NCBI GenBank assembly: GCA_044371755.1
Contig: JBILSZ010000144.1
Coordinates: 1-5,457, forward strand
Reading direction: 5' to 3'
Length of the DNA: 5,457 nt
DNA from: JAIXWP01 sp044371755
Lineage (GTDB): Bacteria; Bacteroidota; Bacteroidia; Flavobacteriales_D; Sanyastnellaceae
The notes below the pieces were generated by a model. The model saw nothing but the letters and a program-made list of their open reading frames with translations. It made no database searches and had not been told where the DNA came from. This document shows positions 5,254-5,457 of the stretch, one piece after another. Numbering within the stretch: position 1 is the first letter of the stretch; every line of letters starts with the position of its first letter. Made by a program: the position numbers and the translations under genes.

Positions 5254-5457
5254 CTAGTTCGAATTGATCTTCAACTCTTCGCGACGCACAGCATGCTGCT
5301 TGTCGTTAAGGTTGATCTTTCCTTTACTTCTGAAGATAAAGTAGTACTTGCTAAATCCATCATAAGGCTGCGGAGCGGCAAAGATTGGAATGAAGTTGTG
5401 CTCTTTACAGAATTGAACCAACTGCGGACGGTTATGTTCGTCGATTGTTCCAATCTC
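5254..5457 (-). CDS. mksB: C-terminal end of MksB-like SMC ATPase (partial)
   Basis: An open frame enters at the right edge and ends at TAG (5254-5256), giving the last 67 residues of a longer protein. It begins EIGTIDEHNRPQL and continues FCKEHNFIPIFAAPQPYDGF, then KYYFIFRSKGK and a charged end. This looks like the end of an SMC-type ATPase: the first Glu would be the catalytic Glu after the Walker B Asp, TID corresponds to the D-loop, and PIFAAP resembles the H-loop strand region in MukB-like proteins (AAPE). In the Mks condensin this subunit dimerises and binds DNA and ATP. It is the natural partner of mksF and mksE but lies upstream of them, behind its own terminator and a dioxygenase remnant. 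The frame was found by translating the edge; a 60-codon alternative frame (5271-5453) gives low-complexity Ser/Thr-rich sequence and was rejected. Another SMC-like ATPase cannot be excluded from 67 residues. Confidence 0.65.
   Translation of the reverse strand, partial: EIGTIDEHNRPQLVQFCKEHNFIPIFAAPQPYDGFSKYYFIFRSKGKINLNDKQHAVRREELKINSN

Noticed and set aside
5271..5453. 60-codon minus-strand ORF at the right edge
   Set aside because: The adjacent frame runs open to the window edge and gives convincing SMC-type C-terminal sequence; this one is Ser/Thr-rich shadow sequence.

Overview
The window reads as chromosomal DNA of a member of the Bacteroidota, probably near the Flavobacteriales. The order-level guess is weak. 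Three upstream regions carry an exact copy of the phylum's TAnnTTTG -7 promoter element, ribosome-binding sites are not obvious, and the gene content fits the phylum: a DeaD helicase with a glycine-rich tail, an S23-type four-helix-bundle protein, and an Mks-type condensin.

Layout from left to right. Positions 1-60 hold a cluster of short GCGAATT repeats. A strong terminator (73-107) ends deaD (128-2005, minus strand), a full-length DEAD-box RNA helicase with its own promoter and a leader of about 115 nt. Next is a unit of about 650 bp: a G-rich repeat array (2153-2258), a small four-helix-bundle gene (2259-2639, minus) with its own promoter, and a second array of the same 20-bp unit in the opposite orientation (2731-2804). 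The second array touches the stop codon of mksE.

The right half is a condensin locus on the minus strand. A Bacteroidota-type promoter (4687-4718) drives a tight operon of an unrecognised 41-residue ORF (4531-4656), a kleisin-like MksF (3329-4525) and the small MksE subunit (2805-3326), with gaps of 5 and 2 nt. The SMC-like ATPase subunit (MksB) is not next to mksE. Its last 67 codons appear at the right edge (5254-5457), upstream of the other subunits and ending in its own intrinsic terminator (5192-5230). Between mksB and the mksFE promoter lies a plus-strand remnant of a 4,5-DOPA dioxygenase (ygiD/LigB family) gene. It keeps both ends but has lost its middle and its reading frame.

Most notable points: the condensin locus is split into two transcription units around a dead gene; the mksFE operon begins with an uncharacterised micro-ORF; and the four-helix-bundle gene sits between oppositely oriented, G-quadruplex-capable minisatellites, like an inserted cassette. 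Family assignments come from reading the protein sequences and from gene order; no database search was possible.
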